Positions 1-7,693 of a DNA stretch of 12,296 bases are shown here, piece by piece. The DNA is taken from positions 1-12,296 of the forward strand of contig CAITUB010000244.1 of the NCBI GenBank assembly GCA_903895515.1, given 5' to 3'. The position numbers and the translations under genes were made by a program. This stretch comes from an uncultured Acidimicrobium sp. (GTDB lineage: Bacteria; Actinomycetota; Acidimicrobiia; Acidimicrobiales; Ilumatobacteraceae). Numbering within the stretch: position 1 is the first letter of the stretch; every line of letters begins with the position of its first letter. A model generated the notes under the pieces. The model was given only the letters and a program-made list of their open reading frames with translations, searched no databases and was not told the DNA's origin.

Positions 1-200
1 CGGTGACCACCGATTACGCAACTGCTCGGGCCATTTTTCTTGAACAAGACCCACAAGCGGGCATGCAAGCGTTTCTGTCGGGCAAAGTCAAGGTCGAAGG
101 CGACATGACAAAAATGATGCAAATGCAAATTGCCATGCCGAAGGACGACTTAGCGGATCAGGTTGCGGCCGAAATTATGGCCATCACTTCAACGCTTTAA
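1..200 (+). CDS. SCP2 sterol-carrier domain protein, C-terminal end (5' end outside window)
   Basis: The reading frame is open from the window edge to a TAA at 198-200 and encodes about 65 residues. The segment 'AFLSGKVKVEGDMTKMMQMQ' matches the conserved C-terminal half of SCP2 (sterol carrier protein 2) domains, where a GK-x-K-x-x-GDM motif precedes the final amphipathic helix. SCP2 domains bind lipids or acyl-CoA in a hydrophobic tunnel; in actinobacteria they occur alone or fused to other domains. The upstream part is missing, so full length and any fusion cannot be judged. The GTG at 3-5 is probably not the start, because the SCP2 fold needs more sequence upstream. The stop overlaps the convergent transporter stop by 4 bases. 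Family call is good; substrate unknown. Confidence 0.75.
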   Translation, partial: VTTDYATARAIFLEQDPQAGMQAFLSGKVKVEGDMTKMMQMQIAMPKDDLADQVAAEIMAITSTL

Positions 201-1675
201 TTTTCGGTTGAACGAACCAAACTTGCAGTGATGATTGCCGCGATGGTGGCGACTACGCCAATCAGCAATCCGTACGAGTAACTCACAACTTTTCCGCTGC
301 TTTCCGTAATGTCGTGCACGGCAATCATGAGCGCTCCACCGAGCACAGCGCCCATCTGGGACATCAGTTGCTGCATCGCGCTTGCTACTCCCATATCGCT
401 TTCTTTCACCGATGCTGCAAGAAGCGCTGTTAACGATGGTGCTGCAATTCCCATACCGAAGCCGGTGAGCGAAAGTCCAAGTACAACTTTCCAATCACTG
501 TTTGGCGACTGCACCGAGATCAGCGCAACCATTGCAAGAAGAATCATGAATGCGCCAAGCATTCCTGTTTTTCGTTCGCCCAACTTGCCAACGAAAAATC
601 CTGCAAATGGAGCAATGAGCGAAAAGGTCAACGGACGCGAAATAACGAGCCAACCAATGTGCGATGGTGAATAATCCAATGCGTTTTCCAGCATCTGCGG
701 AACTAACAAGAAACTTCCCATGTATGCCATGTTCATGAGCCCCTGGGTGACAACAGGAAATGCAACGTTGCGAGTTTTTAGCCACTTCACTGGCATCAAC
801 GGATCATTTGCCACTGTTTCAACTCGATAGAACAACAACAACGCACAAATTCCTGCGATTCCGGCACCAAGCGTTTGCGGGCTTGTCCAACCCCACGAAT
901 TACCCCGGTTGATAGTGAGCAAGATAAGCACAGCACCAGCGCCAAGCGTGAGTGAACCCTTCACATCAAATCGAACATTGTCACGACGATCAGTTTCTGG
1001 CAACAATCGCCACGAAACTAATGCTCCAAGCAAACTCAACGGGGCCTGAACAAAGAAGATCACCCGCCAACCAAATATTTCAACAAGTGGTGTACCTGCA
1101 ACTACACCAATTACAGGAGCGCCAGCTGTAACAAAACTCCAATAGCCAAGCGGACGCACACGCTCATCGGCACGAAACATCCGATTGATGTACGCCATTG
1201 CGGAAGGTCCTGTTGCAGACCCGGCTGCGGCGCTGAGCGTGCGAAACCCAATGAGCGAAATGTCGTTCCATGCGAAGGCACTTGCTAAAGAAAATATGGC
1301 TGCGCCTACAAGCCCATAAACAAACACTCGCTTGTGGCCCCAGAGGTCTCCTGCTTTGCCAAATGCCGGACCAACTACGCCGAACGCCAGAAGCGGACCA
1401 GTAATTGTCCAACTCATGATGGTGACCGTGCTGCCCAAGTCGTCGGCAACGGTTTTAAGCGACACCACTAACAACGTGATGGTGAAGCTCACCGTGAACA
1501 CACTGGCAAGCAATACGCCAAGCGTGGCTTTGCGATGAGTGAGTCCGACTCGTTTGGTAATGCGATGCTTCAGCAGCGCAGACCACGGAATGACCGAGAT
1601 TTCGTCAACTCCACCAGAGTCAATTACCCCAGGCTCATTATGTGCAGAAGGCGGAAGATGTTCGTCACGTTGCAC
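197..1675 (-). CDS. MFS transporter, drug:H+ antiporter-2 (EmrB/QacA) type
   Basis: A 492-residue integral membrane protein with roughly 14 hydrophobic segments starting near residue 49, after a charged cytoplasmic N-terminal tail of about 48 residues. The loop motif GKAGDLWGHKRV (residues 106-117) is MFS motif A. The stretch GAPVIGVVAG with the following FGWRVIFFVQAP (about 185-212) corresponds to antiporter motif C and the DHA2 signature around transmembrane segments 5-6. Length and topology fit DHA2 exporters, which expel drugs or other amphipathic compounds in exchange for protons; the substrate cannot be read from sequence. The start is GTG at 1675. No Shine-Dalgarno is visible, but TACGGT lies 7 bases upstream (1688-1683), as expected for a leaderless message, so I keep this start. 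The gene follows the PASTA pseudokinase in the same direction after 57 bases, and overlaps the convergent SCP2 gene by 4 bases. Confidence 0.9.
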   Translation of the reverse strand: MQRDEHLPPSAHNEPGVIDSGGVDEISVIPWSALLKHRITKRVGLTHRKATLGVLLASVFTVSFTITLLVVSLKTVADDLGSTVTIMSWTITGPLLAFGVVGPAFGKAGDLWGHKRVFVYGLVGAAIFSLASAFAWNDISLIGFRTLSAAAGSATGPSAMAYINRMFRADERVRPLGYWSFVTAGAPVIGVVAGTPLVEIFGWRVIFFVQAPLSLLGALVSWRLLPETDRRDNVRFDVKGSLTLGAGAVLILLTINRGNSWGWTSPQTLGAGIAGICALLLFYRVETVANDPLMPVKWLKTRNVAFPVVTQGLMNMAYMGSFLLVPQMLENALDYSPSHIGWLVISRPLTFSLIAPFAGFFVGKLGERKTGMLGAFMILLAMVALISVQSPNSDWKVVLGLSLTGFGMGIAAPSLTALLAASVKESDMGVASAMQQLMSQMGAVLGGALMIAVHDITESSGKVVSYSYGLLIGVVATIAAIITASLVRSTEN

Positions 1676-1682
1676 GGCTTAC

Positions 1683-1688
1683 ACCGTA
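1683..1688 (-). promoter_or_regulatory. Candidate leaderless -10 box (TACGGT) of the MFS gene
   Basis: TACGGT read on the minus strand, 7 bases before the GTG at 1675. It fits the TAnnnT core of actinobacterial -10 elements, and transcription would begin at or next to the start codon. No convincing -35 is seen 17 bases upstream. Confidence 0.45.
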
Positions 1689-1732
1689 CTTGCGTGGACT
1701 ACGACGAGGGGATATTCAGATGCAATTATCGA

Positions 1733-3703
1733 TTACGGAAAGACAAGATCGACAGTTGCACCACGTGCCACCATCGCATTATTTTTCACTGATTTTCCAG
1801 CAATCAAGGCTTGCTTCAACTTGCTCTTTTGATTGCCTGTGACACTTCCCACAACGAAGCCAGCGTCTTGCAAGCGCTTTTGCACCGTATCTAGGTGATT
1901 TCCAACAAGGTATGGAAGCTTCACTAAGTCTGGACCAAGCGAAATTGAATACGCAATACCGGTATCGCGCGCCACTTTTTCACCAGGAATTGGTGATTGT
2001 GCGCCAATTAAACCCTTGTCGGCGCCGTTGCTCTTTGCCGCAGGAGTCTCAACCAATGTCAATCCCAAATCTGCAACAAGCTTTTGTGCATCTTCAAGCT
2101 TGAGTCCAACGATTGTTGGAACTTCGCGCTGTGCTGGTCCAACAGAAACCAGCAAATCAATTGCTGTTCCCTTCAGTAATTGATCTCCAGGATTTAGACC
2201 GGGCTGTTCTGGAACATTCCAGCTGATCACAATTCCTGCAGGAACATCTTCGCTTGCAGTATCGCGTGGAGTAACAGCAAGACCAAGTGCGGTGAGCTGA
2301 TCGATTGCCGACTGCGACTCTGCTCCAGAAACATCAGGCAGTGTTGCAAACGTTGGTCCTTCTGAAACCACGATGGTCAGCGTTTGACCTTCCTTCAACT
2401 TTGATCCTTCAGCAGGTTCAGTTCGAACTACAGACCCTGCAGGAATGTCATCGTTGCGTTCTGACGTAACAACAATTGTCCATCCATTTGACGCAATTAA
2501 GTTACGTGCTTCGCCTTCAATGATTCCGGCAAGCGGCGGAATGGTGTGTGCTTGTTTCACCACAACACGGAAGCCAACTACGCCTGCGACTACTAGTGCG
2601 ATCACAGCGCCAATCACCCACAGGCGCTTATGCCGGCGCACTTCGCCTTCGGAGGCAACAACAATTGGAGTTTCCTGAGTGCCGTCTTTAATTTTCAGCA
2701 TTGATCCTGATGGATCGACTGCTGCAGCAATGGGAATCGTCACATCTTGTGTTTCATCAATTTTTGGACGTGCAATTTCACCCGTGTGCTCTGCCTCTTT
2801 TTGTTCAATGAGTTGAGCGAATGAACTTGCAGCAAGTGGTTCAATTGGCGTTGGAAGTGGCATCTTTTCTGCAATGCCTGCCAACGCTTTTCCAAAATCC
2901 AGTGCGGTGAATCGCTCGGCGGAATCTGGACGCCCAGCGCGCTCAAGCGGAGCTGCAATTGGTCCGAGGTCTGCAGAAACAGGTAGCAGTTTTCCAACAC
3001 GATTCGACAACGTGATTGCAGCAGTGTCTCCGCTGAATGGCAATGTGCCAGTAATTGATTCAAGCAGTGTCGTCGCAAGTGAGTACACATCACTTTGTGC
3101 ACTCGGTTGTTCACCTGCAGCAATTTCTGGCGCTGCATAGTTGGCTTGCTCAACACTCATCTTCTCGGCAATGACCATTCGCTTTAGTCCAAGACCGGCA
3201 AGGCGCACTCGACCGTCATCTCCAATGAAAATATTTGCCGGACGCACGTCACCATGCACCCAACCTTTGCCATGAATGAAGTGCAATGCGCGGCATACAT
3301 CTAGACCTGCAACAAGGGCTTGCGAAGGAGTTAAGCGACGACCACGATCCAATATTTGGCGCAATGTTCCACCGCTGTAACTTTCCAAAACCGTAAATAC
3401 ATACAGCGTCCCTGCAATGGTTTCTGTGCCCCAATCCTCTATCGAAGCAAGCGATGCATGCGACATCCCCGCGAGCATCTGTGTCTGGCGCTTAAACACC
3501 TCCACACCATCGGTGGCGGTAAGCACACCAGATTCCAGATCGACAAGCGTCTCTGCTGCTGACAGTCGCAAGACCAACTTTTTGCGCGAGCGAATATCGG
3601 TTGCTTCAAATACGTCCGAATTCCCAGATCCTCCGCCAAGCGGTGCATCTATGCGGTATCGGTGCGCGAGTACTGCGCCAATCATCGAATCTGTACCTGC
3701 CAT
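1733..3703 (-). CDS. PASTA-domain serine/threonine protein kinase homologue, probable pseudokinase
   Basis: A 656-residue type II membrane protein laid out like PknB/StkP: kinase-like domain (about 16-280), acidic linker, one transmembrane helix (about 361-382), and four extracellular PASTA repeats (about 388-449, 453-523, 527-591, 595-656). PASTA repeats bind muropeptides or lipid II in known family members. The kinase fold is recognisable: glycine-rich loop 22-31, 'VHGDVRPANI' catalytic loop with D152 and N157, 'APE' at 191-193, and D205 of subdomain IX. However, the ATP-anchoring lysine of the VAIK motif aligns with R46, the helix-C glutamate with Q73, and DFG reads G170-L-G, so the Mg-binding aspartate is absent. 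The activation segment is otherwise intact. I infer weak or absent phosphotransfer and a scaffold or sensor role. ATG 3703 is used; ATG 3685 (M7) has an AGG 9 bases upstream and is an alternative. It is divergent from the gene at 3779. Confidence 0.88.
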   Translation of the reverse strand: MAGTDSMIGAVLAHRYRIDAPLGGGSGNSDVFEATDIRSRKKLVLRLSAAETLVDLESGVLTATDGVEVFKRQTQMLAGMSHASLASIEDWGTETIAGTLYVFTVLESYSGGTLRQILDRGRRLTPSQALVAGLDVCRALHFIHGKGWVHGDVRPANIFIGDDGRVRLAGLGLKRMVIAEKMSVEQANYAAPEIAAGEQPSAQSDVYSLATTLLESITGTLPFSGDTAAITLSNRVGKLLPVSADLGPIAAPLERAGRPDSAERFTALDFGKALAGIAEKMPLPTPIEPLAASSFAQLIEQKEAEHTGEIARPKIDETQDVTIPIAAAVDPSGSMLKIKDGTQETPIVVASEGEVRRHKRLWVIGAVIALVVAGVVGFRVVVKQAHTIPPLAGIIEGEARNLIASNGWTIVVTSERNDDIPAGSVVRTEPAEGSKLKEGQTLTIVVSEGPTFATLPDVSGAESQSAIDQLTALGLAVTPRDTASEDVPAGIVISWNVPEQPGLNPGDQLLKGTAIDLLVSVGPAQREVPTIVGLKLEDAQKLVADLGLTLVETPAAKSNGADKGLIGAQSPIPGEKVARDTGIAYSISLGPDLVKLPYLVGNHLDTVQKRLQDAGFVVGSVTGNQKSKLKQALIAGKSVKNNAMVARGATVDLVFP

Positions 3704-3778
3704 GTGTGAACTAAATCTAGTCGTTTTACTCTCCGCATGAATAACGGATAGCCCTAGAAATAAGCGAGAATAGAGGCC

Positions 3779-4252
3779 ATGAAGCTTGACCCAAAACTTT
3801 TGTTAGCCAGCATGGGGATTTCAGCAGGCATCGTGCTTTTTGTTATGGGATTGAACACTGGACTTACGGGTCGTGATGCTACGAATCTGCCTGATGCGAT
3901 TGAAAATATTTCTCCCGGACAAGGAGAACGAGTTCTTCGGCAATCACAAATCATTGTCGACTTCATTGATGGCTACGAAGCAACAATGTTCATTGACGGA
4001 ATCGAACTTCCAACTACTCGTCTTGACGAATTAGTAACGAGTGGAACTGTTCCTGCACCTGGTGCTCAAATTGACTTACCGCCTACCGCAATTTATGACC
4101 CAGGCAACTTCACCATTAGTTACTTGCCACAAATTGGTGCTCCAATTGAAGAACTAAAGCAGGGCGAGCACACTGGCAAGGTCAAATTTTGGCTCACCAA
4201 TCAAGCCGACAACAAAGTTCGCGTGTATACCTGGAAGTTTTATACCGACTAA
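3779..4252 (+). CDS. Membrane-anchored extracytoplasmic protein of unknown function
   Basis: A 157-residue protein with one N-terminal hydrophobic segment (about 7-27, LLLASMGISAGIVLFVMGL) preceded by two lysines. It has no clear signal-peptidase site, so it is probably anchored with its C-terminal domain outside. The ectodomain (about 45-157) alternates short beta-prone stretches (QIIVDFI, ATMFIDGIELP, GNFTISYLP, GKVKFWLT, VRVYTWKFY). The ending, where a 'G-E-H-T-G-K-V' turn precedes a final strand with a tryptophan, resembles Ig-like or CopC-like beta sandwiches; I do not see copper-ligand residues and assign no function. The gene diverges from the PASTA pseudokinase, with 75 bases between the starts. 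GAGG sits only 2 bases before the ATG, too close for a normal ribosome site; GAGAAT 7 bases upstream could be a degenerate -10 of a leaderless message. The stop overlaps the gcvH stop by 4 bases. Confidence 0.75.
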   Translation: MKLDPKLLLASMGISAGIVLFVMGLNTGLTGRDATNLPDAIENISPGQGERVLRQSQIIVDFIDGYEATMFIDGIELPTTRLDELVTSGTVPAPGAQIDLPPTAIYDPGNFTISYLPQIGAPIEELKQGEHTGKVKFWLTNQADNKVRVYTWKFYTD

Positions 4253-4626
4253 TTGACGAGTGCGCGGTATTCGCTAGCAGTCAATAAGCCTTCAAGTGTT
4301 TCGTCGTACGACATTTGCACTTCGTACAACCATCCTGACCCATATGGATCTGAATTCACTAGTCCGGGTTCTGTTGCAAGTGACTCGTTAACAAGAACCA
4401 CGCTGCCACTTACTGGTGAGTAAATATCGCTGACGCTTTTACTGCTTTCAACTTCAACCGCACTTGCACCAGACTGCACTGACTGACCAACAGTTGGCAA
4501 TTGCACATGCACAATGTTGCCCAATGCATCCTGCGCAAGATCGGTAATGCCAATTCGTGCAGACTCGCCATCAATCAGCACCCACTCGTGCTGTCGGGTG
4601 TAGCGCAATCCATCAGGAATGTTCAC
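4249..4626 (-). CDS. gcvH: Glycine cleavage system H protein (lipoyl carrier)
   Basis: A 125-residue protein, the usual length for GcvH. It opens with 'YTRQHEWV' and carries the lipoylation segment 'VEVESSKSVSDIYSPVSG', placing the lipoyl lysine at K63. The C-terminal part (NSDPYGSGWLYEV, then SASEY-like LLTASEYRALV) also matches the family. GcvH shuttles the methylamine group from GcvP (glycine decarboxylase) to GcvT and the dihydrolipoyl group to Lpd; it may also serve lipoyl relay. No gcvT, gcvP or lipoate genes are in the window, so it is an isolated locus here. The start is GTG at 4626, 9 bases after the stop of the secreted repeat protein. TAAGTT (4638-4633) lies 6 bases before the GTG and overlaps that stop codon, so gcvH may have its own leaderless transcript as well as read-through. 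Confidence 0.96.
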   Translation of the reverse strand: MNIPDGLRYTRQHEWVLIDGESARIGITDLAQDALGNIVHVQLPTVGQSVQSGASAVEVESSKSVSDIYSPVSGSVVLVNESLATEPGLVNSDPYGSGWLYEVQMSYDETLEGLLTASEYRALVN

Positions 4627-4632
4627 ACACTC

Positions 4633-4638
4633 AACTTA
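4633..4638 (-). promoter_or_regulatory. Candidate leaderless -10 box (TAAGTT) of gcvH
   Basis: TAAGTT on the minus strand, 6 bases before the GTG of gcvH. Its first three bases are the stop codon of the upstream gene. It fits the TAnnnT pattern seen before other starts here; the stop-codon overlap makes chance more likely in this case. No -35 recognised. Confidence 0.3.
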
Positions 4639-5913
4639 GCCAAAGGCACGAACTCCACGCACCTTAAACGTGCGATACGGGGCTTGCTTGTTCGCCGACA
4701 ACGTTTGCACACGGTCGAACTGTTGACCATCATTGAAATACTGCGTCCACGCTTCCGTCCCGTTGTAGTCAGACGAAGTCCAGTAGTAGCCAATATCAAA
4801 ACCCCCGACTGGTGTTGGTTCGCGATTCACCCGATTTTGTGCGAGCACTCGCCAAGCCAGGTTCAGTTCGCCCGATGAAGGCAAAAACCAATCGGTCAGC
4901 CCATTACATGCTTGCGAACGCACCAATGCCGCAGCATGACTCCTGGTTGCCCCATATTTCTGAACGATGAGATCGGTATTTGCTTTACCCATACCAATTG
5001 CTTTTGCACGCACTCGATCAATTTGCAATGCATGGATACCTTGCACACCACCTACTGGCTTAAATGGAACTCCAGCAATTTCGCAACTGGCAGGAGCAGC
5101 TTCTAGATATCTGCCCCACGACTGCATGGAACCGGCATCGTAAAACACCACGCCACCACCTGGACCAATATCGCCAACTGCGCAACTCACACCCGCAGAA
5201 CACTGTGCATTTTGTCGAACCGAAGAAACCACTACAGGCCGTGGAGGTGTTTCAGCGCCTGCAGGAAATGCTCGCACTGATACCACGCCAAATTTTTGCG
5301 ATGCAAATGATCCTTGGTGATACGGACTCATGACGAGATCTTTGTTTCCGCTTAGCCCCCTAATGATTCCATTTGCATCGGTGAACTTCGTTCCATCTTG
5401 AAACTGTTGATACCACGCAAATGTTGCGCTCTGTTCCGACGAAGACCAGATGACTCCTCGATAAAAGCGTCCAGCACCACCGAGCTTCCAATAGTTATAC
5501 AACGCGTCAAGTTCATCTACAGATGGAATGCTCCAACCAGATCGAATCTTTCCGGCAATGCTCGCCACTCCAAATTTCTCCAACATCAACTGTGTATTTT
5601 TTGCTCCCATACCAATTTCCATTGAACGTAAGCGCAGCATGGCGGCAGATAGTCCATCTTGGCCATCTATATATAACGACTCGCGCGGACCCCAATTCGA
5701 CCCAAATGCCTTTGGTTCCATACGTGCTTCAAGAAAACGACCCCACCACTGCTGTGAGCCAGCGTCGTAGAACACCACGCCGCCGCCTGGGCCAATCATG
5801 CCAACTGCACATCCTTCGCCGCTTTCCTTGCAGGTTGTTGCGGCCTGTGCTGGCTGAGCGATTCCAATCAACCCAGCAACGAACAAAGTCATCACAACTA
5901 CTAATCGGCGCAT
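4636..5913 (-). CDS. Secreted protein with two Lcl/DUF1566-type repeats
   Basis: I start at ATG 5913, giving 425 residues, because a signal peptide begins exactly there (MRRLVVVMTLFVAGLIGIAQPAQA, cleavage after residue 24). TACGGT sits 6 bases upstream and GGTGAG is also close to the ATG. The longer frame to 6102 adds 63 Cys-rich residues with no secretory logic. The mature protein is an internal duplication: about 28-217 and 238-425, each opening with CAVG-x-IGPGGGVVFYDAG-(4)-WGR-(Y/F)-LEA, then an IGMG-x-x-NT helix, a (W)xxPSxxEL segment, and a WSSS or WTSS strand followed by W..F.DG. This is the Lcl_C/DUF1566 pattern; Lcl of Legionella binds glycosaminoglycans, so surface adhesion is a possible role but unproven. 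Repeat 2 alone has cysteines at 277 and 336, which could form a disulfide. gcvH follows 9 bases downstream. Confidence 0.85.
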   Translation of the reverse strand: MRRLVVVMTLFVAGLIGIAQPAQAATTCKESGEGCAVGMIGPGGGVVFYDAGSQQWWGRFLEARMEPKAFGSNWGPRESLYIDGQDGLSAAMLRLRSMEIGMGAKNTQLMLEKFGVASIAGKIRSGWSIPSVDELDALYNYWKLGGAGRFYRGVIWSSSEQSATFAWYQQFQDGTKFTDANGIIRGLSGNKDLVMSPYHQGSFASQKFGVVSVRAFPAGAETPPRPVVVSSVRQNAQCSAGVSCAVGDIGPGGGVVFYDAGSMQSWGRYLEAAPASCEIAGVPFKPVGGVQGIHALQIDRVRAKAIGMGKANTDLIVQKYGATRSHAAALVRSQACNGLTDWFLPSSGELNLAWRVLAQNRVNREPTPVGGFDIGYYWTSSDYNGTEAWTQYFNDGQQFDRVQTLSANKQAPYRTFKVRGVRAFG

Positions 5914-5919
5914 GCACTC

Positions 5920-5925
5920 ACCGTA
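5920..5925 (-). promoter_or_regulatory. Candidate leaderless -10 box (TACGGT) of the secreted repeat protein
   Basis: TACGGT on the minus strand, 6 bases before the ATG at 5913, identical to the hexamers before the MFS and DUF1003 genes. GGTGAG overlaps it and could instead act as a ribosome site, so leadered expression from another promoter is an alternative. Confidence 0.42.
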
Positions 5926-6027
5926 ATTCATAACTCTCAAAAGAGTTTCCCAGAGACATCCAAAATTCACACAACAAGGGGTGACACATTTACCCAGCTT
6001 CACCTCGAGTTTTGCAATACGATGAGG

Positions 6028-6345
6028 GTGCACATTGTTGCCAGTGCAAGAAAACATGGCATCCAAGATTCTGATATCAACCATGCAGTGCGACACGCAC
6101 ACCTCGGTGAAATGAAAACAACAAACGATTCAGAAAATGCCGGTACAGATTTCAAGGAGATGTCCGACGAGGAAATTGAAATTCTTCGTCAACGATGGCT
6201 CTCACGAATTCCTGAAGCAGATGATGAGCCTTGCTCCTTTTGTCTATGGATGGAGCAAGTTGAATACAAATCTCTTTGCGAAGAGGAGAAACGGGTTTAC
6301 CTTCAGGCTGCTACGCAAAAGGCTCAAAAAAATTTGGAAGAATAA
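6028..6345 (+). CDS. Small protein with toxin-like N-terminal segment and unknown C-terminal part
   Basis: From GTG 6028 this encodes 105 residues; ATG 6022 would add two. Residues 1-24 (ending 'ARKHGIQDSDINHAVRHA') resemble, from memory, the first helix of small actinobacterial toxin-like proteins of about 90 residues that begin 'SARKHGI.D.DI.HA'. The beta-rich remainder of that family is absent. Instead there follows a charged, mostly helical stretch, 'MSDEEIEILRQRWL' and 'DEPCSFCLWMEQVEY', with one CxxC and one further cysteine. A second possible start is ATG 6112, which would give a 77-residue protein lacking the toxin-like part; neither start has a good ribosome site. TACGAT lies 4 bases before GTG 6028. 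The last 35 bases overlap the convergent histidine kinase. It could be a chimera formed by deletion, or a small gene downstream of a toxin remnant. Function unknown. Confidence 0.55.
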   Translation: MHIVASARKHGIQDSDINHAVRHAHLGEMKTTNDSENAGTDFKEMSDEEIEILRQRWLSRIPEADDEPCSFCLWMEQVEYKSLCEEEKRVYLQAATQKAQKNLEE

Positions 6346-7693
6346 TTTGAGTGCGTAAGCCACCAAGTGGGCTTACAGACATGGACAACGTTCCCTCATG
6401 TCGTTGCACAATTGACGAAAGAATTGATAGTCCCAAACCGAAGCCCCCGCCCGTTTTTGAATGTGCACGGTCGAATCGCTGAAAACCCTCTCTAGTGCGT
6501 GCATACAGTTCAGCACTCAATCCGGGACCAGCATCATCAAACACCAAGATTGCTTGTCCATCTATTTTAGAAACAACAACGTCAACCTCTGCATCTTCGG
6601 GAGTATGACGCGAAATGTTAGAAAGTACATTCGAGATCATCCGAGAGAGTTGCTCGCTGTTTCCCGCGACCATCACATTGCCTGCAATTGTTGACTTCAC
6701 AATTCTGTTTTTATGTTGCTCTGAAAAATCCCGCACATGAATTGCGGCTAACAAAGAAATGTCAACAGACTCTGTCATTTCTTGCTGAACTTCGCCTAGT
6801 TCAGCAAGAAGCAAAAGGTCATTGATTGTTTGGGACATTCTCTGCGATTCACCAACAAGTCTGCTCATCGCACGTTCGCGTTGTTCTTCTGAAAGTTCCT
6901 GTCCGCTATTGAGAATTTCGATATATCCGCGAATCACTGTTAATGGAGTTCGTAACTCATGTGATGCATCGCCGAGAAATTCTCGCATTAATTCTTCAGA
7001 TTGTGCTCTCGTCTCCACCGCAGACTTCAACGAATTCACCATGGCATGCAAAGAAGTTGAAAGCTGTCGAATTTCACTAGACCCGACAGCAGGTGCGAGT
7101 TCTTGATCTAAATCGCCTTCTGCAATCCGTTGTGCATCACGTGTTACACGGGCAATTGGCAGAAGTGCACGGCGAATTAACCAATACACAAGGACAACCA
7201 TAAATAGAGCAATCAGCAAGGAAAGCTGAATGCTTCGCATAAGTGACTTGCCAAATTGATTATTAACACTCGACAATGAAGTGCCAACCACCAACCATTC
7301 GCCATTACCCGTGGAATACGCCTCAATTCGTAATTTCACTTCCCCCGATTTAGTCATTGGCTCTTCAGCAGCCTGCGTGACTTCAGCAATGCTGAGTAGC
7401 GGAAGCTTTATGGTTTCAGTTCCATCGCGAGATTCCACCAATACAACTGGTTCGCTGTCGTCAAAGAAGAGCATCGCGCTAATCGGAACCGGACTCGAAT
7501 CTGCAATTGCAAGCACTGCCGAAACATCTTGTGCTGGATCATTTTTCACACTTGAGATCGCATCGCCGAGCACGCCGTCCAAAGTGTCAATGGCTTCCTG
7601 GCGAGCGATAAGCGCGCTCGATCCTCCAATTACTCCTCCACCGAAAACGAATACCGCGCCAACCAATAGGGCCAGCCGAGATCGCAGCTTCAC
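6311..7693 (-). CDS. Membrane sensor histidine kinase of a two-component system
   Basis: A 460-residue kinase with two transmembrane helices (about 7-24 and 155-173) flanking an extracytoplasmic sensor of about 125 residues. A HAMP linker follows (about 174-228, including 'RRALLPIARVTRDAQRIAEGDL'), then HisKA with phospho-acceptor H245 in 'ASHELRTPL', and a HATPase_c domain with N-box N355/N359, G1 'DDAGPG' (D387) and G2 'GGGFGLGLS' (415-423). All catalytic elements are present, so it should autophosphorylate and pass phosphate to the partner regulator. The GTG start overlaps the regulator's TGA by 4 bases (GTGA, 7690-7693), indicating translational coupling. The sensor domain has no family I can name, so the ligand is unknown. 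The 3' end overlaps the convergent small gene by 35 bases. Confidence 0.94.
   Translation of the reverse strand: MKLRSRLALLVGAVFVFGGGVIGGSSALIARQEAIDTLDGVLGDAISSVKNDPAQDVSAVLAIADSSPVPISAMLFFDDSEPVVLVESRDGTETIKLPLLSIAEVTQAAEEPMTKSGEVKLRIEAYSTGNGEWLVVGTSLSSVNNQFGKSLMRSIQLSLLIALFMVVLVYWLIRRALLPIARVTRDAQRIAEGDLDQELAPAVGSSEIRQLSTSLHAMVNSLKSAVETRAQSEELMREFLGDASHELRTPLTVIRGYIEILNSGQELSEEQRERAMSRLVGESQRMSQTINDLLLLAELGEVQQEMTESVDISLLAAIHVRDFSEQHKNRIVKSTIAGNVMVAGNSEQLSRMISNVLSNISRHTPEDAEVDVVVSKIDGQAILVFDDAGPGLSAELYARTREGFQRFDRAHSKTGGGFGLGLSILSSIVQRHEGTLSMSVSPLGGLRTQIILPNFFEPFA

Noticed and set aside
2740..3156. 138-codon minus-strand frame inside the PASTA pseudokinase gene
   Set aside because: It lies out of frame within a well-supported coding region, is rich in Gln/Leu/Arg/His as expected from a shifted frame, and has no recognisable domain or start signal.
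197..3703. MFS gene plus kinase as a single drug-resistance or signalling operon
   Set aside because: They share direction, but a 57-base gap and a candidate promoter immediately before the MFS gene argue against a firm operon call; no functional link is visible.
5914..6102. N-terminal extension of the secreted repeat protein to 6102
   Set aside because: It would add 63 residues with many cysteines before a perfect signal peptide. The signal peptide, TACGGT and GGTGAG all point to ATG 5913.
6356..6377. Imperfect inverted repeat GTAAGCCAC / GTGGGCTTAC just past the small plus-strand gene, as a terminator
   Set aside because: The stem has a bulge, no T run follows, and it lies within the conserved C-terminal coding region of the histidine kinase.
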